Shown here: positions 29,301-37,854 of the stretch, one piece after another
Layout: every line of letters begins with the position of its first letter
Numbering within the stretch: position 1 is the stretch's first letter
Assembly (NCBI GenBank): GCA_027575765.1
Contig: JANBPT010000405.1
Coordinates: 1 to 37,854 of the forward strand
Source: Tieghemiomyces parasiticus
Taxonomy: Eukaryota > Kickxellomycota > Dimargaritomycetes > Dimargaritales > Dimargaritaceae
Reading direction: 5' to 3'
DNA length: 37,854 bases
Notes under the pieces: generated by a model
What the model saw: the letters and a program-made list of their open reading frames with translations, nothing else
The model's database searches: none
Told to the model about the DNA's origin: nothing
Translations under genes and position numbers: made by a program

Positions 29301-31319
29301 GCCGTGCCCGGCCTCACCGACCCTTCTGCGGACGACCCCGCCGCTGCGCTTCACCGCCTCGCCGTCGTCCGCAGCCTGCGCCCCGACCGAGTGCTGCCCG
29401 CCGCCCAACGCTTTGCTGCCCGGCTTTTCGACCCCAACCTGGTTGCGGACGCCACCATTGACCTTGCGACCATGGTCCGCGACGAGGTTACGGCCGCCGT
29501 CCCGGTGGCCCTTTGTGCCGTCCCCGGCCACGACGCCAGTTACTTGGTGGACCAACTCGCTAAGGAGACTGGAGTCACCCTGCGTCCGGTGGCCCTAGGT
29601 TCCGCCGAGGGCTTCACTCTGGCCGACGCCGCCTTGGCCGCGGCGGTCAAGACTGGTACCTGGGTTCTGCTCAAGAACGTGCATCTTGCCCCAGCCTGGC
29701 TCGGCCAACTGGAGAAGCGGCTGCACGCCCTAACTCCTCACCCGGCGTTCCGCCTGTTCCTAACCATGGAGATCCAGCCCAACGTTCCGGCCAATATCCT
29801 CCGGCTGGCCCGAGTTCTGATGATTGAGCCCCCACCGGGTCTGCGTGCCGGCCTCCTGCAGTCACTGCGCCGCGTGCCCGCCGCCCGGTTCGCCGCGGGC
29901 CCCGCGGAGCGCGCGCGCCTCTACTTCCTACTGGCCTGGCTGCACGCTGTTGCGGTGGAGCGGCTACGCTACGCCCCGCTAGGCTGGACTCAGACATACG
30001 CCTTCAATGATGCCGATCAGGCCTGCGCCCTGGCCACTGTCGACCACTGGCTGGCCAGTGCCGCCGCAGGCCGTGCCAACGTGGACCCAGACCGCATCCC
30101 CTGGCGTGCCGTGCGTACTTTGCTCACCGAGTCGGTGTACGGAGGTCGCCTGGACAACGTTTTTGACCAGCGACTACTAGAATCTCTCGTCGGAACCCTC
30201 TTCCGTCCGGCCAGCTTTGACCTCGACGTGCCCCTGGCTCCTGGGGCCGACCCCCCCCTCCCGATGCCCGAGGGTACACGGCCTGCCGACTTTATCGCCT
30301 GGGTGGAGCGACTGCCTGAACATGAACCACCGGCCTGGCTGGGTCTACCCGCTGACGCCGAACGCCTCCTCCTCACCAACCGCGGCCGGGCCATGCTGGG
30401 CAAGGTGCGCCGCATGAAGAGCCTGGCCGACGACGACGAGGTGGCCTACCGCCCCGACGCCCCCACCGCGGGTGCCGCCGCCACCAGCGATGCCCCTGCC
30501 CAACCTGCCTGGATGCGGTCGGTTGCACAGCTCGCCACCACTTGGCTTACTACACTCCCGGAACAGCTGACGGGCCTGGCCCGCGACCCCGAGCGTCTAC
30601 GTGACCCACTCTATCGCGTCTTTTGGCGCGAGGTGGATACCGGCTCCCGCCTCTTGGCCCGCGTGCGTTGCGACCTGACCGACGTGGCCGCGGTGTGCGC
30701 TGGAACTCTCCCGCAGACCAACCACCTGCGAGCCCTGCTCGATAGCGCCAACCGCGGCGCTGTCCCCACCGCCTGGGCCCAACATACCGTACCCGCCAGT
30801 TTCACCCTTGGTCAGTGGCTCGGTGATCTGCACGCCCGTCTGAACCAACTGCGGGCCGCGACCGAGGCCGGTGGCGCCGCTGAGGGTTCCGCTCTGGCCA
30901 CGTTCCCCGTGTGGCTTGGGGGTCTCTTCTTCCCGGAGGCCTTCGTTACCGCGACCCGTCAGACCGCCGCGCAACGTCGGGGGTGCTCGATCGAGCAGCT
31001 CCGTCTTGGAATGGTCCTGGGGACCGCTGCCGATTCCACCGCCTTTACCGTCCGCGACCTGCGCCTGGAGGGTGCCGCTCTGACCAGTGAGGGTGATGGG
31101 GGCGCTGTCGGCCTGTGCCTCGGATCGGTCACCCTGGCCACGTCTCAACTGCGCTGGCTGCCACCAGATGAGATACCGGCTGCGGAGAGTATGGCCCTCC
31201 TACCCGTGTATCTCAACGGTGATCGTCGGGACCTACTCTTTGCCGTGCCCATCGCGGTGGTGGCTGCTGACGCTCCACTCCTGGCTCCCCGTGGCGTTGC
31301 TTTGGTCGCGGGTGTCTAA
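17319..31319 (+). CDS. DYN1: cytoplasmic dynein 1 heavy chain
   Basis: One uninterrupted frame of 4666 residues, matching human DYNC1H1 (4646). It is the motor subunit for minus-end-directed transport on microtubules, including nuclear positioning and vesicle traffic. The N-terminal tail and linker fill residues 1 to about 1900. Six AAA modules follow. Walker A motifs: AAA1 GPAGTGKT 1940-1947, AAA2 GPSGTGKS 2228-2235, AAA3 GPPGSGKT 2609-2616, AAA4 GVSGGGKT 2951-2958. AAA1 Walker B is CFDEF at 1990-1994; AAA3 (VVFCDEVNLP) and AAA4 (CFVLDESN) Walker B are also intact. The antiparallel stalk with the microtubule-binding domain spans about 3210-3500. AAA5 and AAA6 lack Walker A, as usual. The C-terminal domain includes FPVWLGGLFFPEAF near 4529. 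Unusual inserts: Gln-rich 177-186, an acidic/basic patch about 954-985 in the tail, and an Asp-run/Gly-run linker about 2390-2420 between AAA2 and AAA3. The ATG at 17319 precedes the conserved tail start. Confidence 0.98.
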   Translation: MADDPLAGGLATLPAVTGGGVGLDPVPTFDPSLVKEYLFNVLPLLLGSPDPQEQEAIALLFSFPDVGEKCRRFAHDPQTPVLYVLKEVEETPEDDAPHVAYNLAHELTYRANHVGSVALIKRGPILDPARPLAHQVQVMNLPGPAAQRDPVGPANPYEALHAYIHHAVGPYFNAYVAQQQQMQQQAKGGAEPRDDKDAKTGIPVAKKKIAELELSLLHLQQNVDIPDVVLTLHPAVVRAAAQCREAGTRVTAEALDPALLADSAFLNRLQGDVNGWIKEIQKVTKLSRDPASGTASQEINFWLSMERALERIDTQLKSDEVVLTLDVLKHAKRFLATVSFVADTGLNEGMDKVAKYNQLMRDFPLDELLAATDVGKVRDALILIFAHLNKKLRLSPYPVRRALPLVEAISRDLHDTLLKVLGRRRLMPMDYAEFAAVADGADQVFAVWDDQVKDFTNVAREVTRKRMEKFLPIKIRPAHAPLQERFAFLRQFRLQHAQLHATIARVTQAAALDGPLADDEGAVDAVAEVGLAYASVQNVDVLDVSPEGTEVWVAAERIYTERVARVENLLIRRLRDRLATARNAMEMFRVFGKFNALFVRPKIRGAIQEYQARLIENVKDDIRRLHDTFKRQYRHSEACRVGQLRDVPPVAGAILWARQLERQLATYMARVEAVLGKGWELYAEGQRLAADSASFRRKLDARPVYDAWYADVTRRDQAVAGRIFTVSRVRAAGNALQLDVNFDPGAITLFKEVRHLAWLGFPVPHAVANAAKDAKRVYPFAVSLIETTRAYRRTVHELGQHPLLVALAAAHLNDVHHLVAGALHLRWDYFVNAFDPQAHRLGTLDVSENEHVGFVRSFARTVATFQTKTAGLITASAAVDASVAELGTCPYDHDAFAAVLARVQRHVDQLNLEGFANLPAWVRDLDARIAGVLGNRLLAATAAWTTAFARDHSSVMEAEDDGDDEKGMGDTRRHGRAARTVDASPPEVLPALTPRRHELRLRNQVMYLDPPLEQARAGWYAQLHAWLGAVGGLPRLESSRYETGLAVGGPADLAGEFETRVTYAAALLPTLPLGAAYAAIERKYRTVDDYVRTWLRYQSLWDLEPEHVFGKLGDDLNRWQQILGELRQARAPFDTAATTKRFGPLVIDYGQVQGKVTARYDAWQRDVLHRFGAKLGAAAAAFHTAVAAARRDLERHTVATRATAEAVTFITFVAELQRKVPAWTAEVAAFRAGQRTLERQRYVFPADWLFADQLEGEWSAFADILGRQNRAIQDQLSGLQAQIGAEATAVGQRTQDAVRDWEQTKPVAGDLGPTAALATLRQFAERADGLLGEAARVDRAREALQLPRAPDRSLEPVREEIADLTAVWTALASTWTALDELRELPWASVVPRKVRQRLDALLGATRELPARMRSYQAYEYVQSILRRHVKANALVADLKSDALRDRHWRALFRALRVDDRPTLSTLTLGYLWDLDLRRHEAAVREVVTAAQGEMALEEFLKGVRETWATYTLDLVNYQNRCRLIRGWDDLFAKAGEHQAALSAMKASPYYKAFADEATGWEEKLNRVSALFDVWIDVQRQWVYLEGIFSGSADIKHLLPVESARFATINAEFLGVMKKVYKSPLVLDVLNLPNVHKSLERLADLLGKIQKALGEYLERERSAFPRFYFVGDEDLLEIIGNGQAVARIQKHFAKMFAGLATVLLNAEDELLIEGMASREGETVRFASPVSLRTSPKINEWLSALERAMRVTLAERLGAAVTDLIPVYTAAEAETGAWLAWADAHPAQLVVLAAQAVWTAQVEAALRARDLTGALGRIEAALGILADAVLTPLAALTRRKCEHLVTELVHQRDVVRQLAQETLPDDDGTLPFAWLYHMRYYYDPEPADPLARLTVRMADAAFPYGFEYLGVPDRLVQTPLTDRCYLTLTQALNAQLGGSPFGPAGTGKTESVKALGAQLGRFVLVFCCDETFDFQAMGRIFVGLAQVGAWGCFDEFNRLEERILSAVSQQIQSIQLGLQSAGTEVELVGKPVRVHRDTGVFITMNPGYAGRSHLPDNLKKLFRSIAMTRPDRELIAQVMLYSQGFRTAERLAAKVVPLFTLCAEQLSPQPHYDFGLRALKAVLVSAGNLQRELGDAKGNGDDAAEQGILIQSVRETLVPKLVADDIPLLTRLLADVFPGVAYRPADLAELRAALAAICAERHYVPADAWLAKVVQLYQIQRLHHGLMLVGPSGTGKSAAWRTLLAALERVEGRESVSYVIDPKAISKDDLYGTLDPTTREWTDGLFTHILRRIVDNVRGERAKRHWVVFDGDVDPEWVENLNSVLDDNRLLTLPNGERLALPDNVRLLFEVDTLRYATPATVSRCGMVWFSEDCVTPAMACERYLATLRSRVRDPDAEDDDDDNSGGGGGGAPDGPGASQADPTDPALLVQRTCADAWTAALAADGLVPQALARAAGLRHIMDFTPTRALATLFSLLDRGVSRLVAHNLAHPDFPLPPDQVTQHAHRRLLLDLLWSFAGDCSHADRQALSSFVAGTTTVVDLPAGVENLLDYDAAPATPDWTPWQAAVPAIEMETHQVAAADVIVPTVDTVRHEAVLYAWLAERRPLLLCGPPGSGKTMTLFGALRKLPDVEVVGLNFSSATTPALLLKTFEQYCEYRRTPTGPVLSPATPGRWLVVFCDEVNLPAPDRYGTQRVVAFLRQLVERGGFWRARDRAWVRLSRVQFVGACNPPTDPGRVPLAPRFLRHAPLVLVDYPGAASLRQIYGTFARALLKLVPTLRAYAEPLTAATVEFYLASQQRFTPDVQAHYVYSPRELTRWMRGLHEALAPLDHLPVEGLVRVWAHEGLRLFQDRLVDAGERRWTDDMVDQLARTHFPTIDHDAALARPILFSNWLSKDYVAVDREELRRFAAARLKVFYEEELDVPLVLFNDVLDHVLRIDRVFRQVQGHLLLIGVSGGGKTTLTRFVAWMNGLAVVQIKAHNRYTAADFDDDLRAVLRRAGCKGEKVCFVLDESNVLDAGFLERMNTLLANAEVPGLFEGDEYATLLTQCREGAARDGLLLDTGEELYRWFTGQVRRNLHVVFTMNPPEGGLGNRAATSPALFNRCVLDWFGDWSTQALYQVGREFTHALDLDLPAYPGPADAAWSPAHSHLSLPPAHRDAVVDAFVYVHASLGPVNARLARRSGRTNHVTPRHYLDFIQHYVRLFTEKRTELEEQQRHLHVGLDKLQATVAQVEELSASLGRKNAELDAKNIEANEQLQRMVTDQQTAESQRKASLEYQTVLAEKDRAIAERRAVVLGDLERAEPAVQEAQRAVSGIRKQQLTEVRAMANPPEAVKLAMESVCTLLGHRLDGWKSVQAVIRRDDFIASIVNFDTDRHLTRKLREHMRATFLNNPSFNFETVNRASRACGPLVAWVIAQVDYAEILERVGPLRAEVAALEDDAAATRASAAHLETTVAELEASIARYKEEYARLISETQRLKAEMGQVSDKVSRSMTLLNSLESEKGRWIDASATFEAQMGTVVGDVLLAAAFLAYGGYFDQAYRELLLTRWSDRLRSAGVAFKSDLSLTEYLSTAEDRLAWAAADLPADDLCTENAVMLHRFNRYPLVIDPAGQAAAFLSARYRDRRLTVTSFLDASFLKNLESALRFGNPLLITDAEHLDPVLNPVLNRELRRTGGRVLIRLGGSDIDFSPAFTLFLATRDPTVQFPPDVCSRVTFVNFTVTRGSLQSQCLHRVLRHERPDTDRKRTDLVRLQGEFRLRLRHLERSLLQALSSARGNLLDDDAVIGTLETLKREAAEVATKVAETETVMTEIDAVLAAYTPLATACSAVFFTLEALPRVHHFYQFALAFFEAAFSAVLRPDHPRLQGVTDPAERLTLLRDALFDEVYRRAAPGLLHADRLTLLTLLAPIKWRTVDPDAAARHEATFDLVLTGEELAVTETVSDVGNVPAPVVAHGGPTAPAAFRALVRALPEGASLTTVSDEAWATFFAATEPETAVPGLTDPSADDPAAALHRLAVVRSLRPDRVLPAAQRFAARLFDPNLVADATIDLATMVRDEVTAAVPVALCAVPGHDASYLVDQLAKETGVTLRPVALGSAEGFTLADAALAAAVKTGTWVLLKNVHLAPAWLGQLEKRLHALTPHPAFRLFLTMEIQPNVPANILRLARVLMIEPPPGLRAGLLQSLRRVPAARFAAGPAERARLYFLLAWLHAVAVERLRYAPLGWTQTYAFNDADQACALATVDHWLASAAAGRANVDPDRIPWRAVRTLLTESVYGGRLDNVFDQRLLESLVGTLFRPASFDLDVPLAPGADPPLPMPEGTRPADFIAWVERLPEHEPPAWLGLPADAERLLLTNRGRAMLGKVRRMKSLADDDEVAYRPDAPTAGAAATSDAPAQPAWMRSVAQLATTWLTTLPEQLTGLARDPERLRDPLYRVFWREVDTGSRLLARVRCDLTDVAAVCAGTLPQTNHLRALLDSANRGAVPTAWAQHTVPASFTLGQWLGDLHARLNQLRAATEAGGAAEGSALATFPVWLGGLFFPEAFVTATRQTAAQRRGCSIEQLRLGMVLGTAADSTAFTVRDLRLEGAALTSEGDGGAVGLCLGSVTLATSQLRWLPPDEIPAAESMALLPVYLNGDRRDLLFAVPIAVVAADAPLLAPRGVALVAGV

Positions 31320-32072
31320 ATCAGAATCTACTAATCGCCACCTACTGCCTCCGATTTTACTATTTAGCACCCTTTTGTGCGTACCTCCTACCTAGCCTGA
31401 CCCCGCCATCATCTTCCCTAACTCTCTTTATTTATTTATTTATTTTTAGTAGGTCACAATTTAAAATTTACTTATAGTTAGCATAAGAGCCAAGGACTTG
31501 GCCGACTGGCTACCGGCTAGAGTGGATCTCTATGGTATAAGAGGAGAGCAAGGAGCGTCTTGGTTATCCTGGTCTGTCTGTGACCCGCACGGTCTAGACC
31601 AGTTGATGTTGCCGTCTGGCGGTCAAGGCCTAAACGGTCACTACCCGACCATTGCCTTTCCGAAGGTCTGTGGCTATACAGGCAATGGAAACCATACACG
31701 AATTCTGTGCAAAATCATGCGACTGGAAATGTGGGTAACATGGCAACCCTTGCCCCACCTCAAAATCCCAGTGCGCGGTAAAAGAAAACAAAAGAAATAT
31801 ACGCGTTTCCTGCTCCTCCCATCCATCCCCCCCGCTGTTGCCGTGCCTTGTTTTGTTCCTCCCTCACCGCCCCGCATCCAACCAACCGGAGAAGGGGCCT
31901 AGGGCAGCGTCGCGTCAGCTTTCTACCGGATGGCTACCCCCGCGCCACAGCTTAGTTCGCAATCACTCCCCCCATTCGCACAGTTACCTTATTCACGCAT
32001 CCTGTACCATTTCTGTGGGATTTATTATTCTTACTGGTTGCTAATTTCTTGTACCCATTCTCCACTGACGCC
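31320..32072. promoter_or_regulatory. spacer between dynein and the WD40 gene
   Basis: This 753-nt region holds the dynein 3' UTR and the promoter/5' UTR of the WD40 gene. It contains a TTTA repeat and A-rich stretches. An open frame of 134 codons (31498-31902) has no recognisable domain and is probably chance. Confidence 0.45.
31427..31442. repeat. (TTTA)4 microsatellite
   Basis: Four perfect TTTA units followed by a T run, about 110 nt after the dynein stop codon. An AT-rich simple repeat in the presumed 3' UTR; on the minus strand it reads as overlapping AATAAA signals. Confidence 0.75.
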
Positions 32073-34039
<1,967 letters not shown>

Positions 34040-34109
34040 TAGCGATGGAAGCCAGCGTAGGTATCGTCACTAGGGGTGCGAAGGGCCTACCGAGTCGAGC
34101 CCGGACCTA

Positions 34110-34115
34110 AATAAA
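34110..34115 (+). terminator. AATAAA polyadenylation signal of the WD40 gene (first)
   Basis: AATAAA about 70 nt after the WD40 stop codon. A second copy follows at 34144-34149, also on the plus strand. Either could direct cleavage. Confidence 0.5.
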
Positions 34116-34143
34116 TTTAGCCAAACAGATTTTACACACTGAC

Positions 34144-34149
34144 AATAAA
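34144..34149 (+). terminator. AATAAA polyadenylation signal of the WD40 gene (second)
   Basis: Second plus-strand AATAAA, 34 nt after the first, in AT-rich sequence. Confidence 0.4.
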
Positions 34150-34304
34150 TAACTAACCTAGTCGCTAATCAGCCCTCCGACCGAGAGGATGACAGAACTC
34201 GATTGGTGAGATCCGTGGGTGTTCACTGGCCGACACAGGACGGGGGAGGTGGGGCGGTTGCGCACGGTTTAAACAATCAACGGGCGACTATTTGGGAACG
34301 GCAG

Positions 34305-34310
34305 TTTATT
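34305..34310 (-). terminator. AATAAA polyadenylation signal of RIX1
   Basis: TTTATT on the plus strand reads AATAAA on the minus strand, 184 nt beyond the RIX1 stop codon. It suits the RIX1 transcript by orientation. Confidence 0.4.
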
Positions 34311-34493
34311 AGATGTCCAACTTGGGAGTGGCCAGGGTAGTCCCGGGATGCCGGGCATACGCAGTAAGGTGAGTGGTGATCAGCAGTGCCAGTCCAGCGA
34401 TAGTAACCGCACCATGCTGGACCCCATACGGGACATTGGATGATCCACCCCATGATATGGATGGGCTGTGTGCTTCTATCCTGTTGACCTCCA

Positions 34494-36920
34494 TCACATA
34501 TCGTCGTCTGAAGAGTCGTCCACAATCTCGGGCAGCGAATCATCGTCACTGCAGCCTTCCTTGGCGGTGGCTCCTGAGCTGGCGACAATGGGGGCAGCGC
34601 CAGGGCGGGAAGTAGGCGAGGCCCGGTCAGTGGGTAACGTTGCGTCCAGATCGTCCTCGTCAGCGCTCATGGGATGCGGCGCCGGTCCTGCCGTGGTTTC
34701 GAGGGCCACCCATTCCCCGAGCGGCTCTCCGACCCGCGGGCTTGGTGAGGCGGTGATAGGTGCGACGGGTTGAGACTGCCCGCCACCGAGGGATGCGGGT
34801 GGATCAGCCTCCATGGGTACCGGCGACGGGGAACGCGAGATGGGGCGGTGGTCCAGGAGCACACCGTCGTCCGCCTCTGTCGCGTCACACGGCGCTTCGT
34901 CGTCATTGGCCAGAGTGCGCGGCAGGGCCGGCAGGCGGGGGTGAACGAGTAGGTCACAGGCGGCCAGGGCCTCGCGACACACGTCCCGCGTCGCCCGGTC
35001 CGCGCCCAGAAGGCCGGCCTGGAACAGCGGCAATGCGTGGGGTAGGACGCTAACGGAACCGGTAACGGGGCACATGACCAGGGCCAGGAGGCACCGGTAC
35101 AGGGCCGGGCGCCGGTGAGGGTCCCTGTCCTCGTCGCTGCCGCGAATCTGGTCGTCCAGCAGGTGACCGAGGACGCTGCGTTCCAGTGCCGTACGGGTCT
35201 CGCGTGGTACAAAGCCGCCAGCCGTCGTAAGGAGGGCCGCAGCAACGTTTACGGCAGCCACGCAGGGGCGAGCCCTGGTGGCGTTGGCGGGAGCAGCCGG
35301 GGCGTTCAGTGCAGACGAAGGCCCTGCGCGGCGCCTTTTGCCGCGCGACCCGCGGTAGCTAATCTGTACCTCGCTGGCTGGGCCGCTGGATGAGGTGTGG
35401 GCGGCGCCCGGATCGGACCCGTCCACGTCGACAATCAGGCGCGCGTATAGGCGTCGAGGAAAGGTCTGTACTAGGCCGGGGCCGTACGTCTGGAGCAGCA
35501 ACGTCAGCAGCGTGTAGACGGCCACCCGCAACGGCCTACGACGGGAAGGGAGGATAGTGAGGAATGGCAGCGAAGGGGTTACTAAAATTGCGTTGATCGA
35601 GCATCAGGGGCATTTCACCACCACCCTCCTGCATAAATCGAACTGATGCGAACCAAGGCGACTAGTGGTTAATTAGGCGGATACGAGGAGCGACACTTAC
35701 GGTTGGGAGGCTGCGTTACGGAGGAGGGACACCGTAATGTGGCCAAGCTGACGAAGGTGCAGGTGGAGATACTGACCCAGCACAGTGACGACCGTAGCAG
35801 TGAGCTCGATGGCCAACAAATTGAGCTCAGGGGCCAAAGCGCGAAAGAGGGAAAACTCGGTCCGGTCGCCTTGATCCTTGAGGGTCAGCCCGTCTCCCGC
35901 ACTGGCCAACCGTGCGGCTAGTTGGAGGAGGGGAATCACGGGCACGGCCACTCGGAATGCAGTCTCGGCGGCCAGGAGGGCGCTCAGGGCCCCGACAACG
36001 GCGCGAACGTGGTCAACGAGGCGCGGGTAAGCCCGGACATAGTCGGCTGGAAGGGTCGGGAGGGATAGGGCCCGGGTGGCAGGGCGGGCCACGTAGGGCT
36101 CGGCAACGGCGGCCATCAGCCGGTCGAGGGCCAAGTGGACGCCGCCGATCAGTTCCCAGCCCAGGATGCGCCAACGGTCGGCCGGCGAGATGGTTTGCTG
36201 GTTAGTGCGGGCCCCGGCATGGCATAGGGCCACTAGGCCACGCGCAGCGTGAGTACGTACCGCGCTAGTGGGCAGCGTGGCTTCCAGCAGCCAAGTCAGA
36301 CACGCCTGGGTCCAACGGTCGGACACCGCACGGACCACGGTGGGATAAACCGGGGTCAGGCGCACCAGGGTGCGCAGGGTCGGGATACGTAACGCAGGCC
36401 GCTCGGTGGCGAGGGTCAGGAGGATGGTGAGGTAGCGGGGCAGATCGGTGGCTGCCACCTCGCGGCGGAGTTCAACGTGCGCCGGGGCCTGGCTGAAGAT
36501 GGTTGCCAGGGCGGCGATGGCCACCTCACACGTCTGGGGCCACTCGGTTGGCGTGAGGAGGGCCAAGAGGTGAGTCGTCCAGCGGCGAACCGGTTCTATT
36601 AGAAGGCCCAGGGGCACCTGCCGCAGGGTAAGTCGCACTAGAACGGCGGCCACCCAGCGGGCTTCAGGCGACTTAGAGGCCAGGAGGTCGCTAAGCGCGG
36701 TAGTCCAGCGGCGAGTCGGTCCGGCCTCGGCATTGGGGTTGGTAAACACTGCGGTGAGACTGGCCCGGGCCGTGAGGATGGCTACGGCCGTGGGTAAGTC
36801 GTCCGCACCATGCTTCTCACTTAGCAGGTAACGCTGGAGGACCAGCTCAAGAGTATCGACTTCCCGACAATAGTTAGACATGGCAAAGCGGATTGAGAAC
36901 GGGCAAGACGGGTAGGCCAC
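34494..36920 (-). CDS. RIX1: RIX1/PELP1-type pre-60S ribosome assembly factor, two exons
   Basis: Exons on the minus strand: 36920-35701 and 35535-34494, joined to 2262 nt and 753 residues (yeast Rix1 763). The 165-nt intron starts gtaagt, ends tag and splits a Pro codon, giving NAASQP-P-LRVAVYTLLTLLLQTYGP. Rix1/PELP1 works with Ipi1/TEX10 and Ipi3/WDR18 in the nucleolus and nucleoplasm, helping remodel the pre-60S particle and remove ITS2. The N-terminal part is an all-helical repeat domain with the family block SPEARWVAAVLVRLTL (84-99), then RRWTTHLLALL and CEVAIAALATIFSQ. The second exon has a basic RGKRRR patch, a likely nuclear signal, and a disordered Ser/Pro/Asp-rich tail ending IVDDSSDDDM, as in other family members. 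Met1 at 36920 is used; Met14 at 36881 is possible. Assignment rests on the N-terminal block, overall helical architecture and the acidic tail, since this family diverges quickly. Confidence 0.82.
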
Positions 36921-37014
36921 AGGCGTTGGTAAGTCCCTGGCCGTTAAGTGTTCGGCGGTACGGTACGGGGGGGTGTGTGTCTAAAGAGGCAGGGAAGTGA
37001 TTCGAGCCAGCCGG

Positions 37015-37019
37015 ATTGG
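37015..37019 (-). promoter_or_regulatory. CCAAT box upstream of RIX1
   Basis: ATTGG on the plus strand gives CCAAT in RIX1 orientation, about 95 nt before its start codon, a usual distance for an NF-Y/HAP site. A five-base match is weak evidence. Confidence 0.3.
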
Positions 37020-37369
37020 TCGGTCCGAATGCCCTAGTAGACATGCGTGAGCCTTTTTTTATTTTATTTTTCTTCTTTGCGGAAGTCTGGGGCACAAAAT
37101 TCCTTGGAGAGCTTAATAGCCCGAAAGTAGTGGTTTAGGTTATATCACGTGACTATAATGTGGCAAACACTCCTATGATTGCTAGCCTCGACCCAAGTAC
37201 TTATAGTGTGCGCGCTAATGGGTAATCTAAACCCGCCGAGCTTTCCGGCGGTCACATTGTGGCGGTGCAGGTCACCACCAGTGCAGAGCTCTTAACGAGT
37301 GAAGGCTGTGTCTCGCAAGAAGCATCTCTGCATGTCATTTGGAGGAATATTAGAGATACGGTACATTCC

Positions 37370-37389
37370 ATATATATATATATATATAA
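37370..37389. repeat. (TA)n microsatellite
   Basis: About nine perfect AT units followed by an A-rich end, in the spacer right of RIX1. A simple repeat with no gene attached. Confidence 0.85.
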
Positions 37390-37767
37390 ATCTTAACTTT
37401 AACGGCTGTACTGTTCTATAAGCCAGCGCCTGATCTCCCCTTCTCCAACTCCTTACCAACTCAGGACCAGAGCTGGCTTCAGCGACCGGACCATTCCCCT
37501 TTAGCGTTTGCTCATCTAGTCGTTAAAGTGTCGCTTTGGCAGCGTATCCACGCCCACTTTCACTAGTCAAGCGGCGATAGTCGATCTTAGCGGGTTGATT
37601 AGGATACGCCATTGTGAGGTCGTAAATTCATTACAAGGTGAGACGCGGGGGAGGGATCCGTCATCGTAAAGGAATATGTATAAAACAGCGAGGGAGGAAG
37701 GGAGGGGAGGGGAGCTCTAGTGCTACGCCAAGCTGAATGAACGGTCAACTGGGCTGTCGCTGCTGGA

Positions 37768-37854
37768 TCAGTAGGGCTGGTCCATGACGTGCCTCGAGAG
37801 CACGTTGATGGGTCCCTCCTCGTAGGCCTGCTGGACCCAGCTTCGCCGCTTCTC
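37768..37854 (-). CDS. possible 3' end of a minus-strand gene, cut by the window edge
   Basis: A minus-strand frame enters from the right edge and ends at TGA (37768-37770) after 28 codons. The residues include SWVQQAYEEGPINVLSRHV and end MDQPY. The composition looks protein-like and the stop is followed by lower-complexity sequence, as expected for a 3' end. I do not recognise the protein. A second minus-strand frame is open for longer here but has unlikely composition. Twenty-eight codons are too few to be sure. Confidence 0.35.
   Translation of the reverse strand, partial: EKRRSWVQQAYEEGPINVLSRHVMDQPY

Larger units (their letters stand above)
34040..34493. other. convergent 3' region between the WD40 gene and RIX1
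   Basis: 454 nt shared by the two 3' ends. The plus strand carries AATAAA twice for the WD40 gene and the minus strand carries one for RIX1 (listed separately). The signals do not overlap, so the transcripts could end without colliding. No other gene is seen. Confidence 0.55.
36921..37767. promoter_or_regulatory. RIX1 upstream region and spacer to the right-edge gene
   Basis: About 850 nt with no recognised gene. It should contain the RIX1 promoter and, if the edge gene is real, its 3' UTR. It includes an ATTGG (CCAAT on the minus strand) at 37015-37019, about 95 nt before the RIX1 start, a T-rich tract at 37053-37077, and a TA repeat. Confidence 0.45.

Noticed and set aside
31498..31902. 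134-codon open frame after dynein
   Set aside because: No domain, low-complexity end, and lies in the expected 3' UTR/promoter spacer.

Overview
This is nuclear DNA from a eukaryote. It has GT-AG introns of 136-266 nt, long GC-rich reading frames with C-ending codons, and genes for vacuole/lysosome, cytoskeleton, splicing, chromatin and ribosome assembly. Compact gene spacing, a Rix1-type ribosome-assembly gene, an ESS2-type splicing factor and a microsomal P450 suggest a fungus. The GC richness, the retained CLN3/NPC1/dynein set and vertebrate-like protein sequences point to an early-diverging (zygomycete-grade) lineage. The lineage is an inference; no rRNA or other taxonomic marker is present.

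Layout, left to right: (1) a possible edge-truncated minus-strand gene; (2) ESS2/DGCR14 splicing factor, minus strand, intronless; (3) CLN3/BTN1 battenin, plus strand, divergent from ESS2; (4) NPC1/NCR1 sterol transporter, plus strand, directly downstream of CLN3; (5) about 3 kb with no recognisable gene; (6) a cytochrome P450 that can be rebuilt from nine exons into 507 residues with all signature motifs; (7) a decayed mariner (D,D34D) transposon with all three catalytic acids changed; (8) cytoplasmic dynein 1 heavy chain as one uninterrupted 14-kb frame of 4666 residues; (9) an RBBP4/MSI1/HAT2-type histone-binding WD40 protein with four exons; (10) a RIX1/PELP1-type pre-60S assembly factor, minus strand, two exons, convergent with the WD40 gene; (11) a possible 3' end of another minus-strand gene at the right edge.

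Most genes are single-copy housekeeping genes and do not form one pathway. The one functionally suggestive neighbourhood is CLN3 next to NPC1: both encode lysosome/vacuole membrane proteins, transcribed in the same direction with 767 nt between them. The accessory part is the segment from the NPC1 end to the dynein start, which holds the gene desert, the P450 and the mariner relic. Intron load is very uneven: eight introns in the P450, three in the WD40 gene, one in RIX1, and none in ESS2, CLN3, NPC1 or the 14-kb dynein gene. I found no clearly new biological system. The observations most worth checking are the P450 gene model, the intronless dynein, the CLN3-NPC1 pairing with its CRE-like promoter element, and the transposon relic.
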